Below are positions 1-9,555 of a DNA stretch of 64,000 nucleotides, piece after piece. How positions within the stretch are numbered: position 1 is the first letter of the stretch; every line of letters starts with the position of its first letter. The stretch is from positions 62,001 to 126,000 of the forward strand of contig CAVXAB010000015.1 of NCBI GenBank assembly GCA_963759545.1, read 5' to 3'. Made by a program: the position numbers and the translations under genes. This stretch comes from Trebonia sp963759545. Lineage in GTDB: Bacteria; Actinomycetota; Actinomycetes; Streptosporangiales; Streptosporangiaceae. The notes beneath the pieces were generated by a model, which saw only the letters and a list, made by a program, of their open reading frames with translations, was not told the origin of the DNA and ran no database searches.

Positions 1-450
1 GCAGAGCCATTGCCTGGGGTGCTCGGCGTGCTCGAGGCGGACGGCGAGGGCCCTGGTGCGCGGGCCGGTCACCACGACCATGGTCATCTCGATGACGCCG
101 GGCGTCGGCCGCATGGTGAGCACGCGCAGCACCCTGGGCTTGTGCTCGCCGGTGAACAGCGGCATCAGCCGGTGCAGGTGAACGCTGCCGCGCTTGGACA
201 GCCACGGCGTCAGCTGCCTGACCGGGCGGACGCCCGCCAGGCACTCGACGAGGAAGGCCGCGAACTGCCCGGGCAGCACGGCACCCGGGTCGGGCGCCTG
301 CGGCTGCGCGTAGCTCGGGCGGGCCGGCTCGCTGCAGCGCGCGGGCTCCTGGTCGAGCGGCGGCCAGACGTCCGTGAGCGCGATGAGCTGGATCGCGGAT
401 TCCTCCCCGTCGGCGGGGCCGCGGGACGCCAGGGCTGGCTCTACGGGCAT
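1..450 (-). CDS. Rv3235 family protein, 3' end outside window
   Basis: The reading frame opens at ATG 448-450 behind an AGGGGGAAACG ribosome site and stays open for 150 codons to the window edge, so the C-terminus is missing. The N-terminal 60 residues are Pro/Ala-rich. A compact alpha/beta part follows with the segment LAGVRPVRQLTPWLSKRG and then VIEMTMVVVTGPRTRALAVR, the pattern of the actinobacterial Rv3235 family usually found near secA. The molecular function of this family is unknown. It is transcribed away from vsr, with about 100 bases between them for divergent promoters. Confidence 0.75.
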   Translation of the reverse strand, partial: MPVEPALASRGPADGEESAIQLIALTDVWPPLDQEPARCSEPARPSYAQPQAPDPGAVLPGQFAAFLVECLAGVRPVRQLTPWLSKRGSVHLHRLMPLFTGEHKPRVLRVLTMRPTPGVIEMTMVVVTGPRTRALAVRLEHAEHPRQWLC

Positions 451-555
451 CGTTTCCCCCTGGTTGTGGACGGGCCAGTGACAACTGCTTGCGCATTACA
501 TCTACTCGCCCCCACCGACATTCCACCGCTGGCGACCATCGGCGGTCGCTAAGCT

Positions 556-1113
556 TTGCGCGTGGCGCACATAGCAGCGCAAGGTGGTGCCAGTGCCGCG
601 GGGGCGGGGCCAAGGAAGCCGCGGGCGGTCAAGGCCAAGCCCAAGGAGACGGCCGCGAGCAGGTCCGCGACGGCGGCGGCCGCGAAGGGCAAGGCGTACC
701 CGTTCACGGCCGATGCAGGCCGCGCCGCGAACATGCGGGGCAACCGCCGCGCCGACACCAAGCCCGAGCTGGCGCTGCGCGCCGCGCTGCACGCCAAGGG
801 CTACCGCTACCGCAAGGACTTCCGGCTCGACCTGCCGCTGCGCCGGGTCCGCCCGGACATCGCGTTCACCAGCCGCAAGGTCGCCGTGTTCGTCGACGGC
901 TGCTTCTGGCACGCCTGCCCGGACCACGGCAGCAAGCCGAAGAACAATGACTGGTACTGGTCGCCGAAGCTGGCCAGGAACGTCGAGCGTGACCGCGCCG
1001 CCGACGAGGCGCTCACGCAGGCCGGCTGGACGGTGGTCCGGCTCTGGGAGCACGTACCTCTCACGGAGGCGATAGACGCCGTGGTCGCCGCCGTCGGCCG
1101 GCCCCGACGGTAG
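556..1113 (+). CDS. vsr: Very short patch repair endonuclease (Vsr)
   Basis: Vsr nicks DNA 5' of T:G mismatches that arise by deamination of 5-methylcytosine. The conserved core starts near residue 57 with MRGNRRADTKPELALR and continues with VRPDIAF (catalytic Asp), AVFVDGCFWHACPDH (metal and catalytic His/Cys) and PKLARNVERD. The first 50 residues are an Ala/Lys-rich extension absent from E. coli Vsr. The start is uncertain: TTG 556 or GTG 562 are available and the core could begin later. No Dcm-type cytosine methyltransferase gene lies in the window, so this is an orphan copy. The DUF6912 gene follows after 10 bases and is probably co-transcribed. Confidence 0.88.
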   Translation: MRVAHIAAQGGASAAGAGPRKPRAVKAKPKETAASRSATAAAAKGKAYPFTADAGRAANMRGNRRADTKPELALRAALHAKGYRYRKDFRLDLPLRRVRPDIAFTSRKVAVFVDGCFWHACPDHGSKPKNNDWYWSPKLARNVERDRAADEALTQAGWTVVRLWEHVPLTEAIDAVVAAVGRPRR

Positions 1114-1123
1114 CATTTCGGCC

Positions 1124-1612
1124 ATGCGCGTCTACCTGCCGTCCACGATGCCGGGCCTGGCCGACATTCTCACCAAGGGCGAGGCGGGCCCGGCCCCGCT
1201 GCGCGCCTTCGCGGTAACCCCGGCGCTGCGTGAGGCCTACGCGAGCGGTGACGACGAGGAGCTTGAGTACGTGGCGATGCTCGCGGCCGCCAAGCAGTCG
1301 CTCCGGCTGCTCGACGCCGACCCAGGTGCGCCGCGCCGCCGCGTCGTCCTCGCCGCCGACGTGTCCGATGCGCAGGTCAGCTGGCACGCGTACGACGACG
1401 AGCCCGCCGCGGTCCTGGTCGGCAGCGAGATCCAGGTCGGGACGATCGCCTCGGGTCACGTCGACGAGCTGGACGCGGTGCCCGACGTGGCCGCGGCGGC
1501 CGACGCGATCACCGCCGCCGACGCGGGCGACGACGACGCCTGCTTCGCGGTCGACTCCGCCGAGGCCCACGAGCTCGCCTGGTACGCGACCCAGGAACTC
1601 GAGTACCTCTAG
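1124..1612 (+). CDS. DUF6912 family protein
   Basis: A 162-residue acidic protein beginning MRVYLPSTMPGLADIL and ending LAWYATQELEYL, the signature of the actinobacterial DUF6912 family found near secA and Rv3235-family genes. There is no signal peptide, membrane segment or recognisable catalytic motif. Several Asp/Glu-rich stretches (SGDDEELEYV, AGDDDACF) are visible. It starts 10 bases after vsr without a strong ribosome site, consistent with translational coupling. The function is unknown; family assignment rests on pattern recognition. Confidence 0.75.
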   Translation: MRVYLPSTMPGLADILTKGEAGPAPLRAFAVTPALREAYASGDDEELEYVAMLAAAKQSLRLLDADPGAPRRRVVLAADVSDAQVSWHAYDDEPAAVLVGSEIQVGTIASGHVDELDAVPDVAAAADAITAADAGDDDACFAVDSAEAHELAWYATQELEYL

Positions 1613-1726
1613 CCCCGCCGGGAACCTGGCGGCACCCAGGGCCACTTCATCGAATGGCCCGGGCGCACCCAGGGCCAGTTAGCATGAGCGGGTTATCACG
1701 TTGTCCCGCTAGGGAAGGTGGCCAGC

Positions 1727-3355
1727 ATGGACGCTGTGACCCGGGTTCCCCCGCCGTTCAACGAGCCGATCAGGCAGTACCCGCCGGGAAGCTCAGACCG
1801 TGAGGTACTGAAGGCCAAGATCAAGGAACTATCAGGCCAGCGGGCGGAGCTCGCGATGACCATCGGCGGCCGGGCCGTCATGGGTTCTGGCGAGCGGGTG
1901 GCCGTCGTCCAGCCGCACAACTTCCGGCACGTCCTCGGTGACCTGGTCAATGCCACCGACGCGGACGTCGTCGCGGCGATCGCGGCCGCCGGCGGCGCGG
2001 CGCGGGCGTGGCGGGCGCTGCCTTTCGACGAGCGCGCCGCCGTCTTCCTCCGCGCGGCCGACCTCCTCGCCGGCCCGTGGCGCGCGACGCTGAACGCCGC
2101 GACGATCCTCGGCCAGTCGAAGTCGGTCTTCCAGGCCGAGATCGACGCCGCCTGCGAGATGATCGACTTCTGGCGGTACAACGTCGCCTTCGCCAGGCAA
2201 CTGATCGCCGAGCAGCCGGCGTCCGCGCCAGGCACGTGGAACCGGATGGAGTACCGCCCGCTCGAGGGGTTCGTGCTGGCGATCACGCCGTTCAACTTCA
2301 CCTCGATCGCGGGGAACCTGCCGACCGCGCCGGCCCTGCTCGGCAACGTGGTGGTGTGGAAGCCGTCGCCGACGCAGCAGCTCGCGGCCCACTACACGAT
2401 GGCCCTGCTTGAGGCGGCCGGGCTGCCGCCCGGTGTGATCAACATGGTGACCGGGGATGGCCAGGCGGTCTCCCGCGTGGCGCTTTCCCACCCCGACCTG
2501 GCAGGCATCCACTTCACCGGGTCGACGGGCACCTTCCAGCACCTGTGGCGCACCGTAGGCGGAAATATCCAGAATTATCACGACTACCCCCGCCTGGTCG
2601 GCGAGACCGGCGGCAAGGACTTCGTGATCGTCCACCCATCGGCGGACCCCGGCTCCATCGTGACCACGCTCGTCCGCGGCGCCTTCGAGTACCAGGGGCA
2701 GAAGTGCTCCGCCGCCTCCCGCGCCTACCTGCCCGCCTCGCTGTGGGCGGTGGTCAAGGACGAGCTCATCGCCGCCACGCAGTCGATCGCCTACGGCGAC
2801 GTGTCCGAGGACCTGTCCCTCTTCGGCGGCGCGGTGATCGATTCACGCGCGGTGGACAAGCATCGCGGCGCGTTCGACCGGGCGCGGTCCCGCCCGTCGG
2901 TCAGCTTCCTCGCCGGCGGCGAGATCGACGACGAGACGGGCTACTTCGTCAGGCCGACCATCCTGGAGTGCACGGACCCGGCTGACGAGGTGTTCACCAC
3001 CGAGTACTTCGGCCCGATCCTCGCCGTGCACGTCTACCAGGACGCGCGCTACTCGGAAACGCTCACCCAGGCCGCCGACGCGGCGCCGTACGCGCTGACC
3101 GGCTCGATCCTCGCCACCGATCGCACCGCGATCGCCGAGGCGGCCGAGGCGCTGCGCTACAGCGCGGGCAATTTCTACGTCAACGACAAGCCGACCGGCG
3201 CGGTGGTCGGCCAGCAGCCGTTCGGCGGCGCCAGGGCCAGCGGCACCGACGACAAGGCGGGCTCGGTCTTCAACCTCATCCGCTGGGTTTCCGCCCGGTC
3301 GATCAAGGAGACGTTCGTCCCGCCTACCGACTACCGTTATCCGCACATGGGCTGA
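1727..3355 (+). CDS. pruA: L-glutamate gamma-semialdehyde (P5C) dehydrogenase
   Basis: This enzyme oxidises glutamate semialdehyde (from proline via P5C) to glutamate with NAD+. The 542-residue protein has the aldehyde dehydrogenase fold: the substrate segment ITPFNFTSIAGN, the cofactor motif FTGSTGTF, the general-base Glu in LVGETGGKDF and the nucleophilic Cys in FEYQGQKCSAASRAY, all in class-typical spacing. A GTG at 1718 is in frame, but AGGGAAGG at 1711-1718 sits 8 bases before ATG 1727, so that start is preferred. No proline dehydrogenase gene lies within the window. Two genes downstream is NAD-glutamate dehydrogenase, which takes the product on to 2-oxoglutarate. Confidence 0.95.
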   Translation: MDAVTRVPPPFNEPIRQYPPGSSDREVLKAKIKELSGQRAELAMTIGGRAVMGSGERVAVVQPHNFRHVLGDLVNATDADVVAAIAAAGGAARAWRALPFDERAAVFLRAADLLAGPWRATLNAATILGQSKSVFQAEIDAACEMIDFWRYNVAFARQLIAEQPASAPGTWNRMEYRPLEGFVLAITPFNFTSIAGNLPTAPALLGNVVVWKPSPTQQLAAHYTMALLEAAGLPPGVINMVTGDGQAVSRVALSHPDLAGIHFTGSTGTFQHLWRTVGGNIQNYHDYPRLVGETGGKDFVIVHPSADPGSIVTTLVRGAFEYQGQKCSAASRAYLPASLWAVVKDELIAATQSIAYGDVSEDLSLFGGAVIDSRAVDKHRGAFDRARSRPSVSFLAGGEIDDETGYFVRPTILECTDPADEVFTTEYFGPILAVHVYQDARYSETLTQAADAAPYALTGSILATDRTAIAEAAEALRYSAGNFYVNDKPTGAVVGQQPFGGARASGTDDKAGSVFNLIRWVSARSIKETFVPPTDYRYPHMG

Positions 3356-3376
3356 AAATTCAGCGGAGGGGTTCCG

Positions 3377-4090
3377 ATTCACCGGCTGGTTCTGTGGAAC
3401 ATCGACCTGACGCTGCTCGACGTCGCGAGGGTCACCAGGGCGGCGTACGCCGAGGCCTTCGCCGCGGTGACCGGCCGCCCGCTCGTCCAGCTGCCGCAAC
3501 TGGTCGGCATGACCGAGCCGGAGATCTTCTTCGACGCGCTGGGCCGTAACGGCGTCAGCCTCCGCGCGGACGGGGAGTCCGAGCGGCTGCTCGCGCCGTT
3601 CGGCGCCGAGTTCGCGACGCGCCTGGCCGCCCGCAGGGACCTGCTGACCACCGAGGGCTCCCTGCTGCCGGGCGCGGCCGAGGCGCTGCGGGCCGTGGCG
3701 ACGCTCGACGGCGTGGTCCAGTCGGTGCTGACCGGGTCGAGCCGCCCGAACGCCGCGCTCAAGCTCCGCGCCTTCGGCCTCGACCGGTACGTGGACCTGG
3801 CCGTCGCCGGATTCGCCGGCTCCGAGCCCTACCCGAAGGGCGCGCTGCTGCGCGCCACCCGGCTTCGTGCCGAGGAAAAGTACCAGGTCAGCTTCGCGGA
3901 GAAGGCGACCATCTACGTCGCGGACTCGCCGCGCGACGTCGAGGCCGCGGCGATGGGCGGCGCCACGTCGGTCGCGGTGGCCAGCGGCCGAGCGTCCAGC
4001 GCCGAACTTCGCGACGCCGGCGCGGACCTGGTCCTCCCCGACCTCACCAACCCCGCGCCCCTCATCGCTCTCATCACCGCCCGCCCCTGA
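3377..4090 (+). CDS. HAD-like protein with Asn in place of the nucleophilic Asp and an ATT start
   Basis: Reading back from the clear HAD core (motif II SVLTGSSRPN, motif III lysine in EPYPKGALL, motif IV YVADSPRDVEAAAMGG) the frame runs to the pruA stop without ATG, GTG or TTG. The only fitting start is ATT 3377, placed 5 bases after GGAGGGG (3365-3371). This gives an N-terminus MHRLVLWNIDLTLLD. Motif I is normally DxD; here it is N8-I-D10, so the phosphoryl-accepting Asp is Asn. Either it is not a classical phosphatase, or this subfamily works differently. About 237 residues, no signal peptide. It sits 21 bases after pruA in the same direction. A sequencing error at the start codon (ATG read as ATT) cannot be excluded. 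Confidence 0.8.
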   Translation: MHRLVLWNIDLTLLDVARVTRAAYAEAFAAVTGRPLVQLPQLVGMTEPEIFFDALGRNGVSLRADGESERLLAPFGAEFATRLAARRDLLTTEGSLLPGAAEALRAVATLDGVVQSVLTGSSRPNAALKLRAFGLDRYVDLAVAGFAGSEPYPKGALLRATRLRAEEKYQVSFAEKATIYVADSPRDVEAAAMGGATSVAVASGRASSAELRDAGADLVLPDLTNPAPLIALITARP

Positions 4091-4549
4091 CCTGGGCACC
4101 CGCCACCGGTCCGGCATGTGAGCCCCATCACCGCCCAGCCGCCCGAGTTAGCGCCGAGACCTTGACCCCTGTACGGGACCGTAGCCTCGGCGTTAACCTC
4201 GAAAAGATCGATCTTGGTGTGCTTATGCCGAAAAAGTCCGGCAGATCGCCACGCGTCATGAAGGCTGGTGGCCTAGTGCGGAAGCTTCTCCTAGGGTCTC
4301 CCCAGGAAAACCCCGGTGACCCGGGCGCCCTCACGGTCAGGAAGTGCTCGCTTCGGACCTTCCTGGTTCTAGTCTGTAGATAGGAGGGCATCAGGGCGCG
4401 TCCCATGCGCCCGTTCTTGCGATGCGACAGTGATCCGGATTTCTCGCTAGCGGCGCAGCCACGGGGGCACCGTGGCCGCCGCCGCATGCCCGTGTGCAGG
4501 ACGGCACAACGAGGTGCCGTATCGGCCATCACAAAGGAGTGGACAGGCA
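4091..4549 (+). other. 459-base upstream region of gdh
   Basis: No convincing gene is seen. A 73-codon frame at 4162-4383 has no family resemblance and atypical composition. A hairpin with 7-bp arms (CAGGAAG 4338-4344, CTTCCTG 4359-4365) and an AT-richer patch TAGTCTGTAGATAGG (4371-4385) could belong to the gdh promoter and leader, but no convincing -35/-10 pair could be assigned. Confidence 0.4.
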
Positions 4550-7500
4550 ATGCCGGAACGCGCGGCCGAGACCAGTCAGGTCTCGGACGACACCAGGGAG
4601 GAACTGATCGCCAAGACGGCGGGCGAGTGGCCCGCCGCCAACGGAGGCGTGGCGCCGCCGGGGGACCTGGGCCGGGCGGTTGGCGACCTGCCTGGCTTCC
4701 TCACCGCGTACTACCGGTTCGTCGCCGCCGATGACCTGATCGCGGCGGGGCCGGCCAGGCTGGCCGCCACCGCGGCGAAGCACGCCGCGCTCGGGGCCGG
4801 CCGCCCGCAGGGCCGCGCGGCGGTCAGCGTCCACCCCGCGGCCGACACCTCGCTGACCGGGGCCCAGACCGTTATCGACATCGTCACCGACGACATGCCG
4901 TACCTGGTCGACTCGGTAACGATGGAGCTCAACCGGCACGGCACCGACATCCTGCTCATCGTGCACCCGGTGCTCAGCGTCCACCGCGACGTCGCGGGAG
5001 CGGCGCACGGCACCAGCCATACGGATACCGGCGCGACGGAGACCGACGCGGACGCGGTCCGCGAGTCCTGGATCCACGTCGAGCTCGGGCACGTCGACGA
5101 CACCGAGCGCCTCGCCGCCGACCTGCGCCGCGTCCTTGATGACCTGCGGGTCGCGATGGAGGACCAGCGCCGCATGCGGTCCGCCGCCCGCGACCTGGTC
5201 GAGCAGCTCGCCGACGGCGGCCCGGAGGAGGCCGAGGCCAGCGAGCTGCTCGCCTGGCTGTCGGCAGGCCACTTCACCTTCCTCGGCTACCGCGTCTACG
5301 ACCTGGTGGGCGAGGACAAGCCGGAGCTGAAGCCCGCGCCGGGCACCGGCCTCGGCATCCTGCGCCACGACGCGGACTCGTTCGCCGTCAACCCGCCGGG
5401 CGGCGGGCGCGGCAGGGAGCGGGCGCGGCTCCTCGTGCTCGCCAAGTCGTCCACCCTGTCGACCGTCTACCGGCCCAGTTACCTGGATTACGTCGCCGTC
5501 AGGCGGTTCAGCCAGGAGACGGGCGAGGTGATCGGGGAGTACCGCTTCCTCGGGCTGTACACGCAGGCCGCCTACACCGAGTCGGTCACCCGCATCCCGG
5601 TGCTGCGCCACAAGGTCGACCGGGTGCTCGAGACCGCCGGGGTGCCCGCGGACGGCCACGACGGGAAGGCCCTCATCGAGATCCTCGAGGGCTACCCGCG
5701 CGAGGAGCTCTTCGAGATCAGCGCGGAGCAGCTTGCCCCGATCGCGATGGCCGTGCTCGGCCTCGCCGAGCGCAAGCAGGTGCGCCTGTTCCTGCGCCCC
5801 GACGCCTACGGGCGCTACGTCTCCTGCCTGGTCTACCTGCCGAGAGACCGGTACACCACGCAGGTAAGGCTGCGCGCGCAGGAGATACTGCGCAGCGCCT
5901 TCGGCGGGGTCTCTGTCGACTACAGCGCGATGGTGGGCAACTCGGCCCTGGCCCGGCTGCACGTTGTGGTGCACGCCGCGCCCGGCTGCCCGCTCGCCAA
6001 AGTCGACCAGGCGGCCCTCCAGACGCGGATCGCCGCCGCGGTCCGCTCCTGGGACGATGACCTGACCGCGGAGGCGCAGCGCCAGCTCGGCCCAGAGCGC
6101 GCCGCCGTGGTCCTGCGCAGCTGCGCCAACAGCATCCCGCAGACGTACAAGGCCGACATCATGCCGGCCGACGCGCTGGCGGACCTGGCGGTCGTACAGC
6201 GGCTGCGGGAGGAGTCCGCGCCGTTCGCGCTCCGCCTTTCGATCGACCAGAACGAGTCCTGGCGGCTCCGGGTCTTCCGCCTTTCCCCGCTCACGCTCTC
6301 CGACGTGCTCCCGCAGTTGCAGCACATGGGGCTCGAGGTGATCGATGAGCACCCGTACGAGTTCGGCGACCCGTACCCGTTCTGGATCTACGACTTCGGC
6401 ATCCGCGGGAGCAACCGCGCCGCGACACCCGCGGAAGCCGACACGATGCGCGCCGGGTTCGAGGCCGCGCTGACCGCGCTGTGGCAGGGGCAGACCGAGG
6501 ACGACGACTTCAACGGCCTGGTGCTCAACGCGGACCTCACCTGGCGGCAGGTCGTGGTGCTGCGCGCCTACGCGCGGTACCTGCGGCAGGCGGGGATCCA
6601 GTTCAGCCAGAACTACCTGCAACGGGTGCTGCGCGCCAACCCGAGGATCACGCGGCTCCTGGTCAGGCTGTTCGAGTCCCGGTTCGACCCGATGCTCCAG
6701 GGCGGCGCGGAGGAGCGCTGCACGGCGATCACCGAGGAACTGCGCGGCGCCCTCGACGAGGTGGTCAGCCTCGACCACGACCGCATCCTCCGCTCCTACC
6801 TGGCCCTGATCGAGGCCACCCTGCGCACGAACTACTTCCAGCACAAGGACGAAGGCCCCGCGCCTTACCTCGTGTTCAAGCTCGCCTCCGAGCGGGTGCC
6901 CCTGGTCCCCGCGCCGCGGCCGAAGTTCGAGATCTGGGTCTACTCGCCCCGGCTTGAGGCGGTGCACCTGCGGTTCGGCGCGGTCGCGCGCGGCGGCCTG
7001 CGCTGGTCGGAACGGCCGGAGGATTTCCGCACCGAGGTGCTCGGCCTGGTCAAGGCGCAGGAGGTGAAGAACTCGGTCATCGTCCCGTCCGGCGCGAAGG
7101 GCGGGTTCGTCTGCAAGCACCTGCCCGACCCGGCCGACAGGGACGCCTACCAGGCGGAGGTGCTCGGCTGCTACCGGACGTTCATCAGCGCGATGCTCGA
7201 CGTCACCGACAACATCGTCGGCGACGCCGTGGTGCCGCCGTCCGGCGTGGTCCGGCTTGACGGGGATGACCCGTACCTGGTCGTCGCCGCCGACAAGGGG
7301 ACGGCGACGTTCTCCGACGTGGCCAACGAGATCGCCATCAGGTACGGCTACTGGCTCGGCGACGCGTTCGCCTCGGGCGGCTCCGAGGGGTACGACCACA
7401 AGAAGATGGGCATCACCGCGCGCGGCGCCTGGGAGTCGGTCCGCTGGCACTTCGCGGCGCTGCGGCTGAACCCGGACACCGACGACTTCACGGTCGTCGG

Positions 7501-9436
7501 CATCGGCGACATGTCCGGTGACGTGTTCGGCAACGGCATGCTGCTTTCCCGGCACCTGAAGCTGGTCGCCGCGTTCGATCACCGCCACATTTTCCTCGAC
7601 CCTGACCCGGACCCCGCGGCGAGCTTCGCCGAGCGGGAGCGGCTGTTCAACCTGCCCCGCTCGTCGTGGGCGGACTACGACACGGCGCTGATCTCCGCGG
7701 GCGGCGGCGTCTGGCCCAGGTCGGCGAAGTCGGTGCCGGTCTCCGCGCAGGCCCGGGCGGCGCTCGGCCTCGACCCCGCGGTTGTCGCCCTGTCACCGGA
7801 CGAGCTGATCTCCGCGATCCTGCGCGCGCCGGTCGACCTGCTGTGGAACGGCGGCATCGGCACGTGGGTGAAGGCTTCGCACGAGACGCACGCCGACGCG
7901 GGCGACCGGTCGAGCGACGCCGTGCGGGTCAACGCGACCGAGCTGCGGGCGCGGGTGGTCGGCGAGGGCGGCAACCTCGGGCTCACCCAGGCCGCGCGGA
8001 TCGAGTACGCACTGGCCGGCGGCCTGGTGAACACCGACTTCATCGACAACTCGGCCGGCGTGGACACCTCCGACCACGAGGTCAACATCAAGATCCTGCT
8101 CGCCGGGGCGATCGCGGCCGGCGAGCTGCGGCCGGACGATCGCGGCACGCTGCTGCACGCGCTGACCGACGAGGTGGCCGCGCACGTGCTGCGGCACAAC
8201 GACGGGCAGAACATGGCGCTCGCCGCCTCCCGCCACCAGGCACCTCGCCTGCTGCACGTGCACGGCAGGTACCTGCGCCAGCTCCTGCGGGAGAACCGGG
8301 TGTCGCTCGAGACCGACGGGCTGCCGGACGAGAAGGAGATCGCGGCGCGGCGCTCGGCGGGCACCGGCCTGACCACGCCGGAGCTCGCGGTGCTGCTCGC
8401 CAATACCAAGATCGCGGCGGGCCAGCAGGTGCTCGCCTCTGACCTGCCGGACGACCCGTCCCTGCGGTCCGCGCTCGTCGGGTACTTCCCCGTACCGCTC
8501 GCTGAGCGGTTCGCCGACCTGCTCGACGCGCACCGGCTGCGCCGGGAGATCATCACCACCTCGGTGATCAACGAGATGGTGGACACCGGCGGGTCGACGT
8601 TCCTGTTCCGGCTGGGCGAGGAGACCGGGCTGCCGGTGCCCGACATCACCAGGGCCTGGCTGGTCGCCAGGGAAGTGTTCGGCATGCGGGTCTTCTGGGA
8701 GCAGGTCGAGGCCCTGGCGGGCACCGTGGACGTGGACGCGCGGATCGCGGTCGTCCTCGAGGCGCGCAAGCTCATGGAACGGGCGACGCGCTGGCTGCTG
8801 ATGAACAGGCGGCCGCCGTTCGGCATCACCGAGACGGTGAGCTTCCTCGGCGCTGGCGTCGGCACGGTCCGCTCCGCGATACCCAAGCTGCTCTCCGGCA
8901 GGGACCTGTCCGGCTTCGAGGAGCGGCGCGCCTCCTTCACCAGCCAGGGCGTCCCCGCGGGGCTGGCGGACGAGGTCGCGGCGATGGTGCCGTCCTACTC
9001 GGCGTTCGACATCGTCACCAGCGCGGCGGCGACCGAGCACGGCGTCGAGGAGACCGCGGCGGTGTACTTCCTGCTCGCCGACCGGCTGCAGCTTGGCAGG
9101 CTGCGCGACCTCATCACCGCGCTGCCGCGCGATGACCGCTGGATGTCGGCCGCGCGGTCGGCGCTGCGCGATGACCTGTACGCCGCGCACGCCGCGCTGA
9201 CCAGGGACGTGCTCGCCGTCGGCGGCACCGGTGCCGGGCTGACCGGCGCGTGGGCGGTGGCCAGCGCCACCGGCAGCGCGACGGACCGGATCGCCACGTG
9301 GGAGGCGCAGAACGCGCCTGCCGTCTCCCGCGCGGCGGCGACCCTCGCCGAGATCTGGGAGAGCAACCGGTTCACCTTCACCACCCTGTCGGTGGCCGTC
9401 CGGGTGATCAGAGCGCTGGTCGCCCCCGGGTCGTAA
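4550..9436 (+). CDS. gdh: NAD-dependent glutamate dehydrogenase, large (GDH-180) class
   Basis: It converts glutamate to 2-oxoglutarate and ammonium using NAD+. The protein is 1,628 residues, as in the large actinobacterial class. N-terminal ACT-like regions are marked by DDMPYLVDSVTMEL. The catalytic domain begins near residue 810 with GGLRWSERPEDFRTEVLGL and VKNSVIVPSGAKGGF, followed by GDMSGDVFGNGML, LWNGGIGTWVK and GEGGNLGLTQAARIEYAL near residue 1138. A long helical C-terminal part follows. ATG 4550 is chosen because AAGGAG lies at 4534-4539; an in-frame ATG further upstream (4472) lacks a site. The neighbourhood with pruA suggests use in proline and glutamate catabolism. In actinomycetes this enzyme class is controlled by GarA-type proteins; none is encoded here. 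Confidence 0.95.
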   Translation: MPERAAETSQVSDDTREELIAKTAGEWPAANGGVAPPGDLGRAVGDLPGFLTAYYRFVAADDLIAAGPARLAATAAKHAALGAGRPQGRAAVSVHPAADTSLTGAQTVIDIVTDDMPYLVDSVTMELNRHGTDILLIVHPVLSVHRDVAGAAHGTSHTDTGATETDADAVRESWIHVELGHVDDTERLAADLRRVLDDLRVAMEDQRRMRSAARDLVEQLADGGPEEAEASELLAWLSAGHFTFLGYRVYDLVGEDKPELKPAPGTGLGILRHDADSFAVNPPGGGRGRERARLLVLAKSSTLSTVYRPSYLDYVAVRRFSQETGEVIGEYRFLGLYTQAAYTESVTRIPVLRHKVDRVLETAGVPADGHDGKALIEILEGYPREELFEISAEQLAPIAMAVLGLAERKQVRLFLRPDAYGRYVSCLVYLPRDRYTTQVRLRAQEILRSAFGGVSVDYSAMVGNSALARLHVVVHAAPGCPLAKVDQAALQTRIAAAVRSWDDDLTAEAQRQLGPERAAVVLRSCANSIPQTYKADIMPADALADLAVVQRLREESAPFALRLSIDQNESWRLRVFRLSPLTLSDVLPQLQHMGLEVIDEHPYEFGDPYPFWIYDFGIRGSNRAATPAEADTMRAGFEAALTALWQGQTEDDDFNGLVLNADLTWRQVVVLRAYARYLRQAGIQFSQNYLQRVLRANPRITRLLVRLFESRFDPMLQGGAEERCTAITEELRGALDEVVSLDHDRILRSYLALIEATLRTNYFQHKDEGPAPYLVFKLASERVPLVPAPRPKFEIWVYSPRLEAVHLRFGAVARGGLRWSERPEDFRTEVLGLVKAQEVKNSVIVPSGAKGGFVCKHLPDPADRDAYQAEVLGCYRTFISAMLDVTDNIVGDAVVPPSGVVRLDGDDPYLVVAADKGTATFSDVANEIAIRYGYWLGDAFASGGSEGYDHKKMGITARGAWESVRWHFAALRLNPDTDDFTVVGIGDMSGDVFGNGMLLSRHLKLVAAFDHRHIFLDPDPDPAASFAERERLFNLPRSSWADYDTALISAGGGVWPRSAKSVPVSAQARAALGLDPAVVALSPDELISAILRAPVDLLWNGGIGTWVKASHETHADAGDRSSDAVRVNATELRARVVGEGGNLGLTQAARIEYALAGGLVNTDFIDNSAGVDTSDHEVNIKILLAGAIAAGELRPDDRGTLLHALTDEVAAHVLRHNDGQNMALAASRHQAPRLLHVHGRYLRQLLRENRVSLETDGLPDEKEIAARRSAGTGLTTPELAVLLANTKIAAGQQVLASDLPDDPSLRSALVGYFPVPLAERFADLLDAHRLRREIITTSVINEMVDTGGSTFLFRLGEETGLPVPDITRAWLVAREVFGMRVFWEQVEALAGTVDVDARIAVVLEARKLMERATRWLLMNRRPPFGITETVSFLGAGVGTVRSAIPKLLSGRDLSGFEERRASFTSQGVPAGLADEVAAMVPSYSAFDIVTSAAATEHGVEETAAVYFLLADRLQLGRLRDLITALPRDDRWMSAARSALRDDLYAAHAALTRDVLAVGGTGAGLTGAWAVASATGSATDRIATWEAQNAPAVSRAAATLAEIWESNRFTFTTLSVAVRVIRALVAPGS

Positions 9437-9555
9437 GTCAAAATCAAAGATCAAGGTCGCAAGTCGTCCGAACGGTTCAGTGTTTCACCGCTCGGCGACC
9501 CATGACACCACGGAGCGGGGCCGGCAATCCGCCCCCGCTCCGCTCAGTTGCGGCT

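Noticed and set aside
4162..4383. 73-codon frame upstream of gdh
   Set aside because: No ribosome site, no recognisable family and it ends in a hairpin; more likely leader or promoter DNA.
4529..7588. A 1,019-codon open frame antisense to gdh
   Set aside because: It is the mirror of a highly GC-biased coding strand, has no family features, and gdh itself is complete and conserved.
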